From positions 558,001-622,000 of the forward strand of contig NZ_JACHWU010000002.1 of NCBI RefSeq assembly GCF_014191605.1: a DNA stretch of 64,000 bases, written 5' to 3'. Shown one piece after another: positions 26,230 through 38,606 of this stretch (positions are counted from its first letter, which is position 1; the number at the start of each line of letters is the position of its first letter). This DNA is from Prauserella isguenensis. GTDB lineage: Bacteria > Actinomycetota > Actinomycetes > Mycobacteriales > Pseudonocardiaceae. The notes beneath the pieces are model-generated. The model did no database searches, was not told the DNA's origin, and was given only the letters and a program-made list of their open reading frames with translations. The position numbers were made by a program, and so were the translations under genes.

Positions 26230-27390
26230 ATGGCCAAGCAACGCGCCGCGGTCCTGGGCACCGGGCAGACGCACCACCGCAGCAAGCGCACCGACGTGTC
26301 GATGCCCGGCCTGCTGCGCGAAGCCGTGGACCGCGCGATGGTGGATGCCGACGTGGGCTGGTCCGACATCGACGCCGTCGTGGTCGGCAAGGCGCCGGAC
26401 CTGTTCGAAGGCGTCATGATGCCGGAGCTGTTCCTCGCCGACGCTCTCGGCGCCAACGGCAAACCGCTGTTGCGCGTCCACACCGCGGGGTCGGTCGGCG
26501 GGTCGACCGCGCTCGTGGCGGCGAGTCTCGTGCAGTCCGGTGTGCACCGCCGCGTGCTGACGGTGGCGTTCGAGAAGCAGTCCGAGTCCAACGCGATGTG
26601 GGCACTGTCCATCCGGGTGCCGTTCACGATGCCCGTGGGCGCAGGCGCGGGCGGCTACTTCGCCCCGCACGTGCGGTCCTACCTGCGCCGGTCGGGGGCC
26701 CCGGAGCACGTCGGCGCCGTCGTCGCGGCGAAGGACCGGCGCAACGGCGCGCTCAACCCGCACGCCCACTTGCGCCAGTCCGACATCACCGTCGACTCCG
26801 TACGCGCCTCGCAGATGCTGTGGGATCCGATCCGCTACGACGAGACGTGCCCGTCGTCGGACGGGGCGTGCGCGATGGTCATCGGCGACGAACGCGCCGG
26901 TGACGACTCCCCCGCCCCGGCGTGGATCCACGCGACGGCGATGCGCACCGAACCGACCACGTTCGCAGGCCGGGACCAGGTGAACCCGCAGGCGGGCAAG
27001 GACGCCGCCACCGAGCTGTGGCGGCAGGCCGGTATCACCGACCCACTGTCCCAGGTGGACACCGCGGAGATCTACGTGCCGTTCTCCTGGTTCGAGCCCA
27101 TGTGGCTGGAGAACCTCGGCTTCGCCGCCGACGGAGAGGGCTGGAAGCTCACGGAGGCGGGCGAGACGGCGCTCACCGGACGTCTCCCCGTCAACCCCTC
27201 CGGCGGGGTGCTGTCGTCCAACCCGATCGGCGCATCCGGCATGCTCCGCTTCTCCGAGGCGGCCAAACAGGTCATGGGCCGCGCGGGCGACTACCAGGTC
27301 GACGGCGCCCGCACAGCGCTCGGTCACGCCTACGGCGGCGGTTCCCAGTACTTCTCCATGTGGCTGGTCGGCGCGGTCAAACCCACCTGA
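26230..27390 (+). CDS. ltp3: Thiolase-like lipid-transfer protein/aldolase, Ltp3-like
   Basis: A 386-aa thiolase-superfamily protein. Signatures are AVLGTGQTHHRSKRTDVSMPGL at the start, VHTAGSVGGSTALVAASLVQSG (the nucleophile-helix region, with Gly/Ser instead of the usual Cys), PSSDGACAMVIGDE, and the C-terminal NPSGGVLSSNPIGASGMLRFSEAAKQV and GHAYGGGSQYF. It is three bases downstream of ltp4 and last in the KstR-linked operon. The lack of a normal thiolase Cys supports a retro-aldolase or partner role rather than thiolysis. Confidence 0.82.
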   Translation: MAKQRAAVLGTGQTHHRSKRTDVSMPGLLREAVDRAMVDADVGWSDIDAVVVGKAPDLFEGVMMPELFLADALGANGKPLLRVHTAGSVGGSTALVAASLVQSGVHRRVLTVAFEKQSESNAMWALSIRVPFTMPVGAGAGGYFAPHVRSYLRRSGAPEHVGAVVAAKDRRNGALNPHAHLRQSDITVDSVRASQMLWDPIRYDETCPSSDGACAMVIGDERAGDDSPAPAWIHATAMRTEPTTFAGRDQVNPQAGKDAATELWRQAGITDPLSQVDTAEIYVPFSWFEPMWLENLGFAADGEGWKLTEAGETALTGRLPVNPSGGVLSSNPIGASGMLRFSEAAKQVMGRAGDYQVDGARTALGHAYGGGSQYFSMWLVGAVKPT

Positions 27391-27400
27391 TACCACCGGC

Positions 27401-27439
27401 GTGTGACTCCCGGCCAGGTGTGACGGCCGGGAGCCACAC
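27401..27439. terminator. Bidirectional terminator between ltp3 and cyp125
   Basis: A 15-bp stem with one mismatch (27401-27415 with 27425-27439, 9-nt loop) lies between the convergent ltp3 and cyp125 genes. Confidence 0.7.
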
Positions 27440-27468
27440 GCACGACGTGGTGGGCCCCTGACCCACAC

Positions 27469-27552
27469 CGGAATCCGCAACACGGTCCCTCGGAGGCGCA
27501 ACACGGACCCCCGGAGCCGCAACACGGTCCCCGGAATCCGCAACACGACTCG
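27469..27552. repeat. Four degenerate ~21-bp intergenic repeats
   Basis: Four tandem units share a CGGA(AT)CCGCAACACGG core. Unit starts are at 27469, 27491, 27512 and 27532. They lie in the ltp3/cyp125 gap after the terminator and have no open frame of their own. Similar GCAACAC-type arrays occur between genes in related actinobacteria (recalled, not searched). Confidence 0.7.
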
Positions 27553-27623
27553 CGCCCCGGGCCCACGCGCACATCGGTGGTTCAGCGCGGGGTCCGGGGC
27601 GCGGTTGCGGTCGACTTCCGTGG

Positions 27624-28850
27624 CTACTCGTAGGCGACCTCGTAGTGCTTGATGCCGTTGAGCCAGCCGGAGCGCAGGCGTTCCGGTGTCGACACCTCGC
27701 GGATGTCGGGCATGGCGTCGGCGATCGCGTTGAAGATCAGGTTCATCTCGAGGCGGGCCAGGTTCGCGCCGATGCAGTAGTGCGCCCCGGTACCGCCGAA
27801 GCCGACGTGCGGGTTCGGGTCGCGCATGATGTCGAACGTCTCCGGCTCGTCGAACACCTCGGGGTCGAAGTTGGCGGAGCTGTAGAACATCGCCACGCGG
27901 TCGCCCTTGCGGATGTGCTGACCACCCAGTTCGGTGTCGGCCGTCGCCGTGCGCTGGAACGCCACGACAGGTGTCGCCCAACGCACGATCTCGTCGGCGG
28001 TCGTGTCCGGGCGCTTGCTCTTGTAGAGCTCCCACTGGTCCGGGTGGTCGAGGAACGCCTTCATGCCGTGCGTGATGGCGTTGCGTGTGGTCTCGTTGCC
28101 CGCCACGGCCAACAGGATGACGAAGAAGCCGAACTCGTCGGAGGCGAGCGACTCACCGTCCACGTCGGCCTGGACGAGCTTGGTGACGATGTCGTCGGTG
28201 GGGTTCTGCCGCCGCTCCTCGGCCATCGCGAAGGCGTAGCTGACCAGTTCGGCCGAAGCGGTCAGCGGATCCACGTCGTACTCGGGGTCGTCGTAACCGA
28301 TCATCTGGTTGGACCAGTCGAAGATCTTCAGCCGGTCCTCCTGGGGAATGCCGATCAGATCGGCGATCGCCTGCAACGGCAGCTCGCAGGCCACGTCCTG
28401 CACGAAGTCGCCGGAGCCCTTCTCCTTCGCGTCGGCGACGATCTGACGTGCACGTTCGCGCAGTCCGGCCTCGAGCTTGTTGATCGCGCGCGGCGTGAAG
28501 CCCTTGGACACGATGCGGCGCAGCTTGGTGTGCTGCGGGGCGTCCATGTTGAGCAGCACGAGACGATTGGCGTTGAGCCCGTCCTCGTCCATGTTCTCGT
28601 CGAACCGGACGATCGCGGTCTTCTCGCTGGAGGAGAACAGCTCGCTGTCCTTCGACACGGTTTTCACGTCTTCCAGGCGGGTCACCACCCAGAAACCGTC
28701 GTCGCCGAAGCCCGCAACGTTGTGCGGCTGGTCGTTCCACCACACGGGGGCGGTGCGGCGCAGCAGCGCCAGTTCGTCGAGCGGCAGCCGCCGCGCGAGC
28801 AGATCGGGATCGGTGAAGTCGAAACCTTCGGGCAACAGTGACGTCGTCAT
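27624..28850 (-). CDS. cyp125: Cytochrome P450 CYP125, steroid C26/C27 monooxygenase
   Basis: A 408-aa P450 that oxidises the terminal methyl of the cholesterol-type side chain to the carboxylic acid. The I-helix oxygen-activation motif is AGNETT (250-255), the ExxR is EIVR (287-290), and the heme loop is FGGTGAHYCIGANLA with Cys359 as thiolate ligand. The start MTTSLLPEGFDFTDPDLLARRLP at 28850 and the overall sequence match CYP125. A perfect KstR box lies 26 bases upstream and the gene is divergent from fadA5, as in M. tuberculosis (Rv3545c/Rv3546). A ferredoxin partner is not in the window. Confidence 0.92.
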   Translation of the reverse strand: MTTSLLPEGFDFTDPDLLARRLPLDELALLRRTAPVWWNDQPHNVAGFGDDGFWVVTRLEDVKTVSKDSELFSSSEKTAIVRFDENMDEDGLNANRLVLLNMDAPQHTKLRRIVSKGFTPRAINKLEAGLRERARQIVADAKEKGSGDFVQDVACELPLQAIADLIGIPQEDRLKIFDWSNQMIGYDDPEYDVDPLTASAELVSYAFAMAEERRQNPTDDIVTKLVQADVDGESLASDEFGFFVILLAVAGNETTRNAITHGMKAFLDHPDQWELYKSKRPDTTADEIVRWATPVVAFQRTATADTELGGQHIRKGDRVAMFYSSANFDPEVFDEPETFDIMRDPNPHVGFGGTGAHYCIGANLARLEMNLIFNAIADAMPDIREVSTPERLRSGWLNGIKHYEVAYE

Positions 28851-28876
28851 GCGCCGGACCTCCGCGAGCAGCGTCA

Positions 28877-28890
28877 TGGAACTCGTTCTA
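28877..28890. promoter_or_regulatory. KstR operator, cyp125 side
   Basis: TGGAACTCGTTCTA matches the KstR pattern at all fixed positions, 26 bases upstream of the cyp125 ATG. Confidence 0.85.
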
Positions 28891-29030
28891 CCCGCCGAGT
28901 GAAGCATACGGTGTTAACTCGGTGAAGAGTTTGAGTGAACCCCGTTAACTGAATCGATTAGGATCGGGCTGATCACCACCGTCGCCGCCCGACTGCTCCG
29001 GGCGAGGCTTTCGTGGTCGCATTGATCTAA

Positions 29031-30242
<1,212 letters not shown>

Positions 30243-30246
30243 GCTC

Positions 30247-30284
30247 GCCGTCCGGGCGGAGCGCCGTCCCTCCGCCCGGACGGC
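30247..30284. terminator. Bidirectional terminator between fadA5 and the SDR gene
   Basis: A 15-bp perfect stem (30247-30261 with 30270-30284, 8-nt loop) lies four bases after the fadA5 stop, in the convergent gap. Confidence 0.75.
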
Positions 30285-30364
30285 CGTCACTCCTCGTGCA
30301 GCTCACGGCGGAGCGGCTCGGCTGCGGCGTCCGGTCGCAGCCGAGCCGGCCGGACGCCCCGGGC

Positions 30365-31105
30365 TCAGCCGCGGCCGATGAACGGCATGCCGTTGGCCAT
30401 GATCGTCAGGAACGGCACGTTCGCCGACAGTGGCAGGTTGACCATCGTCAGCACCGCGTCGGCCACGTGGGCGGCGTCGAACGTCGGCTCCGACTTGAGA
30501 CTGCCGTCGGCCTGCGGCATCCCGACGTCGGAGAACCCGCTGGTCAGCTCGGTGGCGGCGTTACCGATGTCGATCTGGCCGCACGCGATGTCGTGAGGCC
30601 TGCCGTCGAGCGCGATCGACTTGGTCAGTCCCGTCAGCGCGTGCTTCGTGGCGGCGTAGGCGACGGTCTCCGGCCGCGGCGTGTGCGCCGAGATCGAACC
30701 GTTGTTGACGATGCGCCCGCCGCGCGGGTCCTGCTCCTTCATCATGCGCACGGCCTGCTGGGCGCACAGGAACATGCCGGTCAGGTTGACGTCGACGATC
30801 GCCTTCCAGTCCTCGACCGGCAGCGTGTCCACCGAACCGCGCGTGCCGGTGGTGCCCGCGTTGTTGAACAGCACGTCCAGCCTGCCCCACCGCTCGCGGA
30901 CCGCGTCGAACAACGCCGCGACCGACTCCGCGTCGGTGACGTCGGTGGGCACGACCAGCGCCCCGGCGGACTCGCCGGCCGCCTCCAGCAGCGGGTCCCG
31001 CCTGCGCCCCGCCAGCGCGACGCCGTACCCGTCGTCGAGCAGCGCCCGCGCGACCTGCCTGCCGATCCCTGTTCCTGCACCCGTCACCACGGCAACCTTC
31101 GTCAT
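30365..31105 (-). CDS. Short-chain dehydrogenase/reductase
   Basis: A 246-aa classical SDR. The cofactor motif is GAGTGIG (about 9-15), NNAGT is present, and the catalytic Ser and Tyr/Lys lie in [22 protein letters not shown]. An Arg-Arg pair after the second strand (AGRRRD) suggests NADP(H) preference. It lies between fadA5 and the hsa operon but has no KstR box upstream, so a role in steroid alcohol/ketone interconversion is only suggested by position. It is 75 bases from hsaB in the same orientation and could be read through from that operon. Confidence 0.82.
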   Translation of the reverse strand: MTKVAVVTGAGTGIGRQVARALLDDGYGVALAGRRRDPLLEAAGESAGALVVPTDVTDAESVAALFDAVRERWGRLDVLFNNAGTTGTRGSVDTLPVEDWKAIVDVNLTGMFLCAQQAVRMMKEQDPRGGRIVNNGSISAHTPRPETVAYAATKHALTGLTKSIALDGRPHDIACGQIDIGNAATELTSGFSDVGMPQADGSLKSEPTFDAAHVADAVLTMVNLPLSANVPFLTIMANGMPFIGRG

Positions 31106-31180
31106 GGCTGCAGGCTATCCCCGGCGATCGGGCCCGGTGCCGGCGTGGTCACGACCGTGGACCGGATGTGGCCGACCTGG

Positions 31181-33524
<2,344 letters not shown>

Positions 33525-34727
33525 CTAGACCATCGCGTTCTCGACCGGCAGGCCGAACTCACCGGTGCCGAACATGGTGTACGCGCGCTCGGGGTCGTTG
33601 GCGGCGTGCACCCGGCCCGCGTGGGCGTCCCGCCAGAACCGCTGGATCGGCGTACCCGCCCGCAGCGCGCGGCCGCCGGAGTTCTCGAAGAGCCGGTCGA
33701 TCGCGGCGATGGCGCGCTCGCTGCCGCGCACCTGGTCCCTGCGCACCCGCAGCCGGGTGTCGAACGGCAGCTTCTCACCCCGGCAGGCCAGCTGGTAGAG
33801 CTCGTCGATGTTGCGGGTCAGCTGCAGCCAGGCCGCGTCGATCTCGCTGGCGGCCTCGGCGATCCGCACCTTGGCGAACGGGTCCTCCTGCGACTTCTCC
33901 CCCGCGTACGCGGCGCGGACCCGCTGTCGCTGGTGCTCGACGTGCGCGTCGTAGGCGCCCTGTGCCATGCCGATGATCGGCGCCGTGATCGTGCTCGGAT
34001 GCACCGAGCCGTACGGCAGGCGGTAGAGCGGCCCCGGGTTCACCTTCTGACCCGGCGTGTCCAGTTTGGACGTGAGCAGGAAGCTCAGCGTGCGGTGCTT
34101 CGGCACGAACACGTCGTCGACGACGATGTCGTTGCTGCCGGTCCCGCGCAGGCCCACGGTGTCCCACACGTCGTCGATCGCGTAGTCGGCGGCGGGCAGC
34201 AGGTAGGTGCAGAAGTCGACCGGGTTGCCCTCGGCGTCGAAGGCGGGTGCGCCCAGCAGGACCCACGTCGCGTGCCCGCAACCCGACGAGAAGCTCCACT
34301 GGCCGCTGAGCCGGTACCCTCCCTCGACGACGGTCGCCTTCCCCATCGGCGCGTACGACGAGGAGATCAGCGTGTCGGGGCCGGCACTGCCGTCGCTGCC
34401 CTCACCGCCACCCCAGACGTCCTCCTGGGCCTGCGCCTCGAACAGACCCAGGTGCCAGGGGTGCACGCCGAGGATCGAGGCGACCCAGCCGGTCGAGCCG
34501 CACGCGCTCGCGATGAGTTTCACGGCCGTGTAGAAGGTGACCGGGTCGGCCTCGAACCCGCCGTAGGGCTTCGGCTGCAGCAGCCTGAAGAACCCGGTCT
34601 CCTGCAGGGCCTTGATCGACTCGTCCGGAATCCTCCGCGCGTCCTCGGCCTCCTGCGCGCGCTCCCGCAGCACGGGCAGCAACTCCTCGATCCCGGCGAT
34701 CACCGCGTGCGCGCCCTGCTCGCTCAT
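33525..34727 (-). CDS. hsaA: Flavin-dependent oxygenase component HsaA
   Basis: A 400-aa oxygenase of the acyl-CoA dehydrogenase-like group D flavin monooxygenases; it hydroxylates 3-HSA to the catechol DHSA with reduced FMN from HsaB. Sequence signs are the helical N-terminus with [62 protein letters not shown], and a C-terminal [23 protein letters not shown]. The ATG at 34727 is chosen over an upstream start at 34757 because homologues begin with a short polar segment. It is first in hsaADCB, with a KstR box upstream (34791-34804). Confidence 0.93.
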   Translation of the reverse strand: MSEQGAHAVIAGIEELLPVLRERAQEAEDARRIPDESIKALQETGFFRLLQPKPYGGFEADPVTFYTAVKLIASACGSTGWVASILGVHPWHLGLFEAQAQEDVWGGGEGSDGSAGPDTLISSSYAPMGKATVVEGGYRLSGQWSFSSGCGHATWVLLGAPAFDAEGNPVDFCTYLLPAADYAIDDVWDTVGLRGTGSNDIVVDDVFVPKHRTLSFLLTSKLDTPGQKVNPGPLYRLPYGSVHPSTITAPIIGMAQGAYDAHVEHQRQRVRAAYAGEKSQEDPFAKVRIAEAASEIDAAWLQLTRNIDELYQLACRGEKLPFDTRLRVRRDQVRGSERAIAAIDRLFENSGGRALRAGTPIQRFWRDAHAGRVHAANDPERAYTMFGTGEFGLPVENAMV

Positions 34728-34790
34728 ACCTGCCTCGTTCCTTCTCCGCCGAACCACTGGGGTCCGCCTGCTCGGTGTACCTGCCCAGAT

Positions 34791-34804
34791 TAGAACACGT
34801 TCTT
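34791..34804. promoter_or_regulatory. KstR operator, hsaA side
   Basis: TAGAACACGTTCTT fits the KstR pattern with one deviation (last A is T), 63 bases upstream of hsaA. Confidence 0.8.
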
Positions 34805-34940
34805 GTTTTTGTCACTGGATCCCGGCCTGACCAGGCGAGAAAGCCCGTGGACCCGGCGTCGCCAGGACGAAATCACTCCTCCGCACCCCGGGTGACGCAC
34901 TGCCCCCTCGGCGAAACCTGTTCCCGATCCCCGGTAGAAC

Positions 34941-34954
34941 TGGAACACGTTCTC
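34941..34954. promoter_or_regulatory. KstR operator, kshA side
   Basis: TGGAACACGTTCTC fits the KstR pattern with one deviation (last A is C), 123 bases upstream of the chosen kshA start. Confidence 0.78.
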
Positions 34955-35077
34955 ATCTATGGTAGGCGTCGTCGACCGTCATTCACTACGACAGGCATGC
35001 ACCGCGTGCCACCGCCGCGGGCGGGAACGCGGGGCATGAGCCACGGGCAGAGCAGCCCGGAGAGCTGGAGGTTCGTC

Positions 35078-36232
35078 ATGACGCAGGCAGGCTCCGTTCG
35101 CACGATCGACGTCGGCGCACCGCCGGAACGGTTCGCCCGCGGGTGGCACTGTCTCGGCCTCGTGGAGCACTTCGCCGACGGCAAGCCGCACGCCGTCCAC
35201 GCGTTCGGCACCAAACTGGTCGTGTTCCAGGGTTCGGACGGGGAGATCAACGTCCTCGACGGCTACTGCCGCCACATGGGCGGCGATCTGACCCAGGGCG
35301 AGGTCAAGGGCAACGAGGTCGCCTGCCCCTTCCACGACTGGCGCTGGGGCGGCGACGGCAAATGCAAGTCGATCCCCTACGCCAAGCGGGTTCCACTGCG
35401 GGCCCGGACCCGCGCGTGGCGGACGTTGCAGGAGAACAACCAGCTGTTCGTGTGGCACGACCCCGAAGGCAACCCGCCGCCCGAGGACGTGACGATCCCG
35501 CGGATCGACGGCATCTTCACCGACGAGTGGAGCAACTGGACGTGGGACTCGGTCACCATCGAGGGCGCCAACTGCCGCGAGATCGTCGACAACGTCGTCG
35601 ACATGGCCCACTTCTTCTACATCCACTACGGCATCCCGACGTACTTCAAGAACGTCTTCGAAGGCCACATCGCGTCGCAGTACCTGAACTCCAAGGGCCG
35701 CGCCGACATGGGCATGTCGTCCAACTACGGCGGCGAGGACAATCTCCTCGAATCCGAGGCGTCGTACTACGGCCCGGCGTACATGATCAACACACTGCAC
35801 AACGACTACAAGGGCATCAAGATCGACACGGTGCTGATCAACTGCCACTATCCGGTCAGCCCGACCTCGTTCGTGCTGCAGTGGGGTGTCGCCGTGCGCA
35901 AACCGCCGGGTGTCGACGACGCGCAGGCCGACAAGATCGCGCAGAAGTTCGCCGAGGGTGTCGGTGTCGGGTTCCTCCAGGACGTCGAGATCTGGAGGAA
36001 CAAGACCCGCATCGACAACCCGCTGCTGTGCGAGGAGGACGGGCCGGTCTACCAGCTTCGGCGCTGGTACGAACAGTTCTACGTGGACGTCGACGACATC
36101 GACGAGGACATGACGCAGCGGTTCGAGTTCGAAGTGGACGTCACCCGCGCCAACGAGGTGTGGGAACGGGAGGTCGCCGACAACCTCGCCCGGCAGCAGC
36201 AGGAGGCGGCCGACCGGGCGGGAGTGTCCTGA
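35078..36232 (+). CDS. kshA: 3-ketosteroid 9-alpha-hydroxylase oxygenase KshA
   Basis: A 384-aa Rieske non-heme iron oxygenase that 9-alpha-hydroxylates 3-ketosteroids, which leads to opening of ring B. Rieske ligands are seen as CRH (Cys64, His66) and CPFH (Cys83, His86). The mononuclear iron site has His178 and His183 in DMAHFFYIHYG, the long C-terminal domain giving substrate contacts. The ATG at 35078 follows GGAGG; upstream in-frame ATGs (e.g. 35036) are less likely. It heads an operon with the 110-aa Cys protein, kshB and hsd4B, under the KstR box at 34941. Confidence 0.95.
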   Translation: MTQAGSVRTIDVGAPPERFARGWHCLGLVEHFADGKPHAVHAFGTKLVVFQGSDGEINVLDGYCRHMGGDLTQGEVKGNEVACPFHDWRWGGDGKCKSIPYAKRVPLRARTRAWRTLQENNQLFVWHDPEGNPPPEDVTIPRIDGIFTDEWSNWTWDSVTIEGANCREIVDNVVDMAHFFYIHYGIPTYFKNVFEGHIASQYLNSKGRADMGMSSNYGGEDNLLESEASYYGPAYMINTLHNDYKGIKIDTVLINCHYPVSPTSFVLQWGVAVRKPPGVDDAQADKIAQKFAEGVGVGFLQDVEIWRNKTRIDNPLLCEEDGPVYQLRRWYEQFYVDVDDIDEDMTQRFEFEVDVTRANEVWEREVADNLARQQQEAADRAGVS

Positions 36233-36565
36233 GTGGCCGCCGACGTGGCCGCCGCGGGCACCGGCGGCGGCGAGCCCGCGGGAACCGACGCCGTCCGTGC
36301 GCAGACGCGGGCCGACCGGGAGGAGTTCCTCACCGCGGGGCTCGTCCCGGTCGCCTGCCACTCCTGCGCGACAACGGTGCTGGTCAAGAAGAACAGCCCC
36401 GAGCACACGAGCATCCAGTGGGTGACCGACTCCGCGACGAGTTGCCCCGTGCTGGCCGAGCGCGTCGCGGCGGGCACGCCCGCGGCGCGCGCGGGCACCT
36501 GCGAGCGCCTGCGTGAGAGCATCACGACCGCCGAACGGGACGGAGCATTCGGGTATGAGCGGTGA
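36233..36565 (+). CDS. Small four-cysteine protein between kshA and kshB (Rv3527-like)
   Basis: A 110-aa protein of unknown function. The GTG at 36233 directly follows the kshA stop (TGAGTG), and its own stop lies inside kshB, so all three are coupled. Cysteines are at 42, 45, 71 and 90: VACHSC, SCPVL and GTCERL, giving a CxxC-x25-C-x18-C pattern that could bind a metal or iron-sulfur cluster. KKNSPEHTSIQW between the pairs is the most conserved-looking stretch; I recall the same in the protein after kshA in mycobacteria. An accessory role for the hydroxylase is inferred from position. Confidence 0.75.
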   Translation: MAADVAAAGTGGGEPAGTDAVRAQTRADREEFLTAGLVPVACHSCATTVLVKKNSPEHTSIQWVTDSATSCPVLAERVAAGTPAARAGTCERLRESITTAERDGAFGYER

Positions 36566-37640
36566 CGGCGCCGTGCGGGCGCAGCGGCTGCGGGTGGCCG
36601 AGGTGGTGGACGAGACCGCGGCGGCCCGGTCGATCGTGTTCGACGCCGACCTGGCCTACCGTCCCGGCCAGTTCCTCACCGTGCGGGTGCCCGGGGACGA
36701 CCGCGGGCCGGTCGCGCGGTGCTACTCGCTGTCGAGCTCGCCCTTCACCGGCGAGCGCCCTCAGGTGACGGTCAAGCGCGACGGGTACGCCTCGAATTGG
36801 CTGTGCGACCACGTCGCGGCGGGCGACGAGCTCGACGTCCTGCCCGCGAGCGGCGTGTTCACCCCCGCCGATCTCCACGCCGACCTCGCGCTGTTCGCGG
36901 GCGGCAGCGGCATCACCCCGGTGCTGTCGATCGTCCGGTCCGTGCTCGCCCACGGGACGGGGTCGATGACGCTGGTGTACGCCAACGCCGACGAGCCGTC
37001 GGTGATCTTCGCGGGCGCGCTGCGCGACCTCGAGGAGACGTATCCGGGCAGGCTCACCGTGGTGCACTGGCTGGAAACGTTGCAGGGACTGCCCACGGCC
37101 GAGCGGCTCGCACCCTTCGCCCGCATGCTGCAGGGCCGGGAGACGTTCGTCTGCGGTCCGGCGCCGTACATGCGCGCCGTCGTCGAGGCCGCCAAGGCGG
37201 CAGGCACGCCGCGGGCACGGATCCACCGGGAAACGTTCGTCTCCCTCGGCGGCGACCCGTTCGCCACCGCCGAACCGGCCACGGGCTCGCCCACCGACGT
37301 CGCGGCGGACGCTCCGGAGCAGGCCACCGCTGCTGACGACGACGCCGGCGCCGCCGAGGGCGACGCGCCCGCGCGGGTGACCGTCGACCTCGACGGCACC
37401 ACGACCGAACACGCCTGGCCACGCGGCGCCAAACTCCTGGACGTCCTGCTGGAGGCGGGCCGCGACGCTCCGTACTCGTGCCGGGAGGGACAGTGCAGCG
37501 CCTGCGCGTGCCGGGTCGTCTCCGGCGAGGTGAAGATGCTCGACAACGAGGTGCTCGACTCCGACGACATCGCCGACGGGATCGTGCTGGCCTGTCAGTC
37601 CCTGCCGCTCACCGACGACGTGTCGATCAGCTACGAGTAG
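36555..37640 (+). CDS. kshB: 3-ketosteroid 9-alpha-hydroxylase reductase KshB
   Basis: A 361-aa electron-transfer partner of KshA. The order is an FAD-binding barrel (CYSLSSSP, about 56-63), an NAD-binding domain (FAGGSGITPVLSIVRSVL; CGPAPYM), an Ala/Asp-rich linker (about 235-275), and a C-terminal plant-type 2Fe-2S domain with CREGQCSACAC and the distant fourth Cys in VLACQS. The ATG at 36555 overlaps the preceding gene by 11 bases. The linker is longer and more acidic than I would expect for the family. Confidence 0.93.
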   Translation: MSGDGAVRAQRLRVAEVVDETAAARSIVFDADLAYRPGQFLTVRVPGDDRGPVARCYSLSSSPFTGERPQVTVKRDGYASNWLCDHVAAGDELDVLPASGVFTPADLHADLALFAGGSGITPVLSIVRSVLAHGTGSMTLVYANADEPSVIFAGALRDLEETYPGRLTVVHWLETLQGLPTAERLAPFARMLQGRETFVCGPAPYMRAVVEAAKAAGTPRARIHRETFVSLGGDPFATAEPATGSPTDVAADAPEQATAADDDAGAAEGDAPARVTVDLDGTTTEHAWPRGAKLLDVLLEAGRDAPYSCREGQCSACACRVVSGEVKMLDNEVLDSDDIADGIVLACQSLPLTDDVSISYE

Positions 37641-37648
37641 GAGCCGCC

Positions 37649-38509
37649 ATGCCCATCGACCCGGACCGCGCGATCGGTGCCGACCTCGGCGAGACCGCGT
37701 TCACCTGGAGCGCCTCCGACGTCCTGCTGTACCACCTCGCGCTCGGCGCGGGCGCGGCGCCGACCGATTCCCGGGAACTCCGCTACGCCACCGAAGGCGA
37801 CCTGCGGGTGCTGCCCACGTTCGCCACCGTCGCCGCCACGGTCCGCGCCACCGAGCCGCCCGAGGTGCGTTTCCCCGGCATCGACATCGACCTCGCGAAG
37901 GTCGTCCACGGGTCGCAGCAGGTCGTCGCGCACCGCCCGTTGCCCACGTCCGGCAAGGCGACGGCGCGCAGCCGCATCGCCGACGTGCTCGACAAGGGCA
38001 AGGCCGCGGTGATCGTCCAGGAGACCGAGGTCACCGACGACACGGGCGAACCGCTGTGGACCGCGCGATCCAGCATCTTCGCCCGCGGCGAGGGCGGATT
38101 CGGCGGCCACCGCGGCACATCCGACCGGTCGCCGGCTCCGGACCGCGAGCCGGACCTCGTCGTCGACGTGCCGACGCTGCCCCAGCAGGCGCTGCTCTAC
38201 CGCTTGTGCGGTGACCGCAACCCGCTCCACTCGGACCCCGAGTTCGCCCGCGCGGCCGGATTCGACGCGCCCATCCTGCATGGCCTGTGCACCTACGGGG
38301 TCGTGGCCAAGGCCGTCACGGACGCGGCTCTGGGCGGCGACGCGACCGCGGTCGGCTCGTGGTCGGCCACGTTCGCAGGCATCGTCCTGCCGGGCGAGAC
38401 GCTGCGGGTGCGGATCTGGCGCGAAGCCGGCCGGCTGCTCGTCACCGCGACGTCGCTCGACCGTGACGAGGCCCCGGTGCTCTCCGACGCCGTCCTCGAC
38501 CCGGCCTGA
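37649..38509 (+). CDS. hsd4B: Steroid enoyl-CoA hydratase of the MaoC type, Hsd4B-like
   Basis: A 286-aa double-hotdog MaoC-family (R)-specific hydratase, the length of Rv3538. The N-terminal half has PIDPDRAIGADLGETAFTWSASDVLLYHLALGAG. The C-terminal half contains the hydratase motif LYRLCGDRNPLHSDPEFARAAGFDAPILHGLCTYG, with the catalytic Asp and His. It hydrates enoyl-CoA side-chain intermediates. It is eight bases downstream of kshB and so probably in the KstR-controlled kshA operon, although in M. tuberculosis it accompanies kstD instead. Confidence 0.87.
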   Translation: MPIDPDRAIGADLGETAFTWSASDVLLYHLALGAGAAPTDSRELRYATEGDLRVLPTFATVAATVRATEPPEVRFPGIDIDLAKVVHGSQQVVAHRPLPTSGKATARSRIADVLDKGKAAVIVQETEVTDDTGEPLWTARSSIFARGEGGFGGHRGTSDRSPAPDREPDLVVDVPTLPQQALLYRLCGDRNPLHSDPEFARAAGFDAPILHGLCTYGVVAKAVTDAALGGDATAVGSWSATFAGIVLPGETLRVRIWREAGRLLVTATSLDRDEAPVLSDAVLDPA

Positions 38510-38526
38510 TCGCCGCCCGCGCCCGA

Positions 38527-38550
38527 TCCCTCGGCCCACCGCCCGAGGGA
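38527..38550. terminator. Weak hairpin between hsd4B and ltp2
   Basis: An 8-bp perfect stem (TCCCTCGG with CCGAGGGA, 8-nt loop) lies 17 bases after the hsd4B stop in the convergent gap. It is shorter than the other hairpins in this window. Confidence 0.45.
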
Positions 38551-38606
38551 CGCACGGGTGCAGGGGCGCAGGACACGCGTGCCCGGGTGCAGGACACGCG
38601 ACGGGG

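Larger units (their letters stand above)
34728..35077. other. Divergent hsaA/kshA promoter region
   Basis: This 350-base gap holds two KstR boxes (34791-34804 and 34941-34954), one per direction, and no other recognisable gene. The segment 34960-35077 stays open in the kshA frame and contains in-frame ATGs, but the sequence before 35078 does not look like the family. Confidence 0.5.

Noticed and set aside
27469-27552. GCAACAC repeats considered as a CRISPR array
   Set aside because: There are no unique spacers and the units are degenerate and adjacent.
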